Assembly: GCA_046703825.1 (NCBI GenBank)
Contig: JBJKSO010000106.1
Location: forward strand, 1 to 6,894
Direction: 5' to 3'
Source of the DNA: JBJKSO01 sp046703825
Lineage (GTDB): Bacteria; Chloroflexota; Dormibacteria; Aeolococcales; Bog-877
Length of the DNA stretch: 6,894 nucleotides
In this document: one piece after another, positions 5,570 through 6,894 of the stretch
How positions within the stretch are numbered: the first letter of the stretch is position 1
Layout: each line of letters opens with the position of its first letter
Program-made: the position numbers and the translations under genes
The notes under the pieces: generated by a model
What the model was told of the DNA's origin: nothing
What the model saw: the letters and a program-made list of their open reading frames with translations, nothing else
Databases searched by the model: none

Positions 5570-6554
5570 GGCCCGCCGCCAGCTCCTCGGCGAGGTGCTG
5601 GGGGTCGGAGGTGGGGGCAGGTGCTGTACCCGATCCATTGAGCAGCCACCAGTCTGAGCCCCTGAGGGCCAGTGCTTCCACCATTCCGTCCCTTAGTCCA
5701 CGCTCCGAGGCGCGCAGGCGGCCCAGCTCCAGCAGATCCATCATCTGGGCGAGTATCAGCGCTCCCCCCCAGCAGAGCCGGACACGCTCTGCATCAACTG
5801 CGCAACGATCTCCCAGCACTTGCGACGGCACCTCGCGAAAGATGTCGATCAGCTGCTCGATGTCGGTCGGGGTCAGCACCGAACCCTTGGGGCGGCCCAG
5901 CAGGCGCGGCAGGTTGGTGATCGTGCCCCCGGTGCCCAGCGCCAGAACTCCGGCCGGCGGGGGCAGCAGCTCGGGGATCGCCGCGGCCACCCGGTGCTCC
6001 ATCTTGCGCCAAGCCTGGCTGGTGGGCGGGTCGCCGTCGGCCAAGCGCGAGACGGTACCCGAACCAATGGCGAGGGAGTGGTTGGCGCATCTGCCACCTG
6101 CCAGGCCGGAAGCCAGCTGGCTCGAAGCCCCGCCGATGTCGAGCAGCAGCAGCGGCGATCCCGCAGGCAGGGTGAGACCCGCCCCATCGAAGGCCAGCTG
6201 CGCCTCCACCCTGGGGGGCAGGATGTGCACCGAGTCGACCTGCGCCTGCGCCGCCAGCCGTCGGGCGCAGTCCACCCCGTTGCTGGCGGCGCGGAGCGCT
6301 TGGGTGGCCGCGACCGCGATCGTCTTGGCCCCGTTGCGCCGCGCCTCAGCCACCTGCCGCCGCAGCGCCCGGCCCGCCATCCGCAAGCGCTCCTCCCCCA
6401 CCCTGCCGGTGTCGGCGACGTCCAGCCCGAGCTGAACGAACTCCCGCCGACGCGCGACCGGAGCCGGCGGCTTCCCCGGCTCGCGGTTGGCCAGGAAGAG
6501 GTGGACAGTGTTGCTGCCCACGTCGATGGCGGCTAGGCGCTGGGGCTTGGCCAT
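5562..6554 (-). CDS. Ppx/GppA family phosphatase (exopolyphosphatase-like)
   Basis: A 330-residue protein of the ASKHA fold covering only the two-domain catalytic core, without the C-terminal HD-type domains of E. coli PPX; such short forms occur in actinobacteria. Motifs, numbered from the GTG at 6563 (three residues earlier): phosphate loop AAIDVGSNTVHLFLA (11-25), AVAATQALRAASNG (83-96), Glu120 in PRVEAQLAF at the place of the catalytic Glu121 of E. coli PPX, second loop LLLDIGGASSQLA (139-151), LGTGGTITNLPRLLG (209-223) and the closing ASERGLRDGMVEAL (285-298). The family removes terminal phosphate from polyphosphate or converts pppGpp to ppGpp. The second loop normally reads DIGGGSTE; here Gly is Ala and the Glu is Gln149, so activity may be altered. 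The ATG at 6554 is preferred over the GTG because the homologous region begins there; neither has a Shine-Dalgarno sequence. It overlaps the downstream CHAD gene, implying one transcript and coupled translation. Confidence 0.88.
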   Translation of the reverse strand: MAKPQRLAAIDVGSNTVHLFLANREPGKPPAPVARRREFVQLGLDVADTGRVGEERLRMAGRALRRQVAEARRNGAKTIAVAATQALRAASNGVDCARRLAAQAQVDSVHILPPRVEAQLAFDGAGLTLPAGSPLLLLDIGGASSQLASGLAGGRCANHSLAIGSGTVSRLADGDPPTSQAWRKMEHRVAAAIPELLPPPAGVLALGTGGTITNLPRLLGRPKGSVLTPTDIEQLIDIFREVPSQVLGDRCAVDAERVRLCWGGALILAQMMDLLELGRLRASERGLRDGMVEALALRGSDWWLLNGSGTAPAPTSDPQHLAEELAAGRA

Positions 6555-6596
6555 GCTCGGCACGGATGGGTTGGGACGGGCATCCCCATAGTCTGC

Positions 6597-6624
6597 CCGA
6601 CCGCGGAAATGTGACCTCTATACT
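6597..6624 (+). promoter_or_regulatory. Candidate promoter of the SixA-like gene
   Basis: TATACT at 6619-6624 differs from the -10 consensus TATAAT at one base and is the clearest AT-rich hexamer in the window. CCGACC at 6597-6602, 16 bp upstream, matches the -35 consensus only at its central GAC. Transcription from near 6631 would leave only about six bases before the TTG at 6637, so the message would be nearly leaderless. The same patch read on the minus strand gives TATAGA, so a divergent promoter for ppx could overlap it. The evidence is positional and by motif only. Confidence 0.45.
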
Positions 6625-6636
6625 CCATTGATCGGA

Positions 6637-6894
6637 TTGCGCCGCTTGTACCTCGTCCGTCACGCCATCGCCCGGGAACGCGGGGAGTGGGCGCAGCCCG
6701 ACCGCCTGCGCCCACTCAACCGGGCTGGCTGGCAGCAGGCTGCAGCCCTGGCCGAGCTGATGTCGGAGGCGGGCCCGGTCATCCTGCACACCAGCCCGGC
6801 GGTGCGCTGCCGTGACACCCTGATCCCCTGGGCGCACAACCTCTCCACCGAGCCGCTCGACGACGAGCGGCTATTGGAGCGCGGTGAGCCGACC
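6637..6894 (+). CDS. SixA-like histidine phosphatase, N-terminal part
   Basis: The frame is open from a TTG at 6637 to the end of the window, giving 86 residues of a protein truncated by the window edge. It begins RRLYLVRHAIARERGEW, with the Arg8-His9 pair of the histidine phosphatase (RHG) superfamily; His9 would be the phospho-accepting nucleophile. RPLNRAGWQQA (25-35) and HTSPAVRCRDTL (51-62) match the 'LT..G..qa' and 'SSP..Ra..TA' blocks typical of SixA phosphohistidine phosphatases, including the conserved Arg57. SixA acts on phosphorylated histidines of Hpt or PTS proteins in E. coli; other relatives act on sugar phosphates or nucleotides. The second catalytic His lies beyond the window. 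A second in-frame TTG at 6628 is possible. The gene diverges from ppx-CHAD with about 80 bp between starts, consistent with a shared control region. The superfamily call is strong, the SixA subfamily call moderate. Confidence 0.82.
   Translation, partial: MRRLYLVRHAIARERGEWAQPDRLRPLNRAGWQQAAALAELMSEAGPVILHTSPAVRCRDTLIPWAHNLSTEPLDDERLLERGEPT

Noticed and set aside
5570..5638. Earlier ATG start of the CHAD gene at 5638
   Set aside because: The extra residues are a Pro-rich out-of-frame reading of the ppx tail and would give a 77-bp overlap; the GTG at 5569 gives an 8-bp coupled overlap. Not fully excluded.
4517..5641. Long plus-strand open frame across the CHAD gene
   Set aside because: It is antisense to a clear CHAD protein, has Gln/Arg/Leu-rich text with no domain, and reflects high-GC open antisense frames.
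5401..6435. Long plus-strand open frame across the ppx gene, and a second at 5820-6536
   Set aside because: Both are antisense to a protein with complete Ppx/GppA motifs; their translations are Ser/Arg/Ala-rich and show no recognisable fold.

Overview
This is a high-GC bacterial window of densely packed genes. Starts are mostly GTG/TTG, neighbouring genes overlap by a few bases, and purine-rich Shine-Dalgarno sequences are almost absent. Together these fit a GC-rich Actinomycetota- or Chloroflexota/Dormibacterota-like organism. That placement is an inference from composition and gene style, and no marker gene here settles it. The window shows no mobile element, CRISPR array, tRNA or rRNA.

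Layout. (1) Bases 1-3249, plus strand: the C-terminal end of a DUF58 (vWA-like) protein, then a membrane-anchored transglutaminase-like protein of the TgpA type, then a stand-alone metallo-beta-lactamase (MBL)-fold hydrolase. The genes overlap by 14 and 10 bp and look like one translationally coupled operon. The MoxR ATPase that usually accompanies DUF58 would lie upstream, outside the window. (2) Bases 3221-4348, minus strand: a ThiO-type glycine oxidase (FAD enzyme) that runs convergently into the MBL gene with a 29-bp overlap of coding ends. (3) Bases 4349-4624: the only sizeable non-coding gap. It holds a leaderless-type -10 box for thiO, several inverted repeats and a dense cluster of the pentamer CGGAC/GTCCG. 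(4) Bases 4625-6554, minus strand: a CHAD-domain protein and, upstream of it, a short Ppx/GppA-type phosphatase, overlapping by 8 bp. (5) From about 6637, plus strand and divergent from ppx: the N-terminal part of a SixA-like histidine phosphatase, cut by the window end, behind a good -10 box (TATACT).

How they fit together. The first operon is the widespread DUF58-transglutaminase module, thought to act at the cell envelope. The right-hand cluster brings together a polyphosphate/pppGpp phosphatase family member, a polyphosphate-binding CHAD protein and a phosphohistidine-phosphatase family member, which suggests a phosphate or polyphosphate-related unit. ThiO may be an independent gene. No wholly new system is evident. 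The points most worth a second look are the repeat-rich 276-bp gap, the Glu-to-Gln change in the second phosphate loop of Ppx, and the Ppx-CHAD-SixA grouping.
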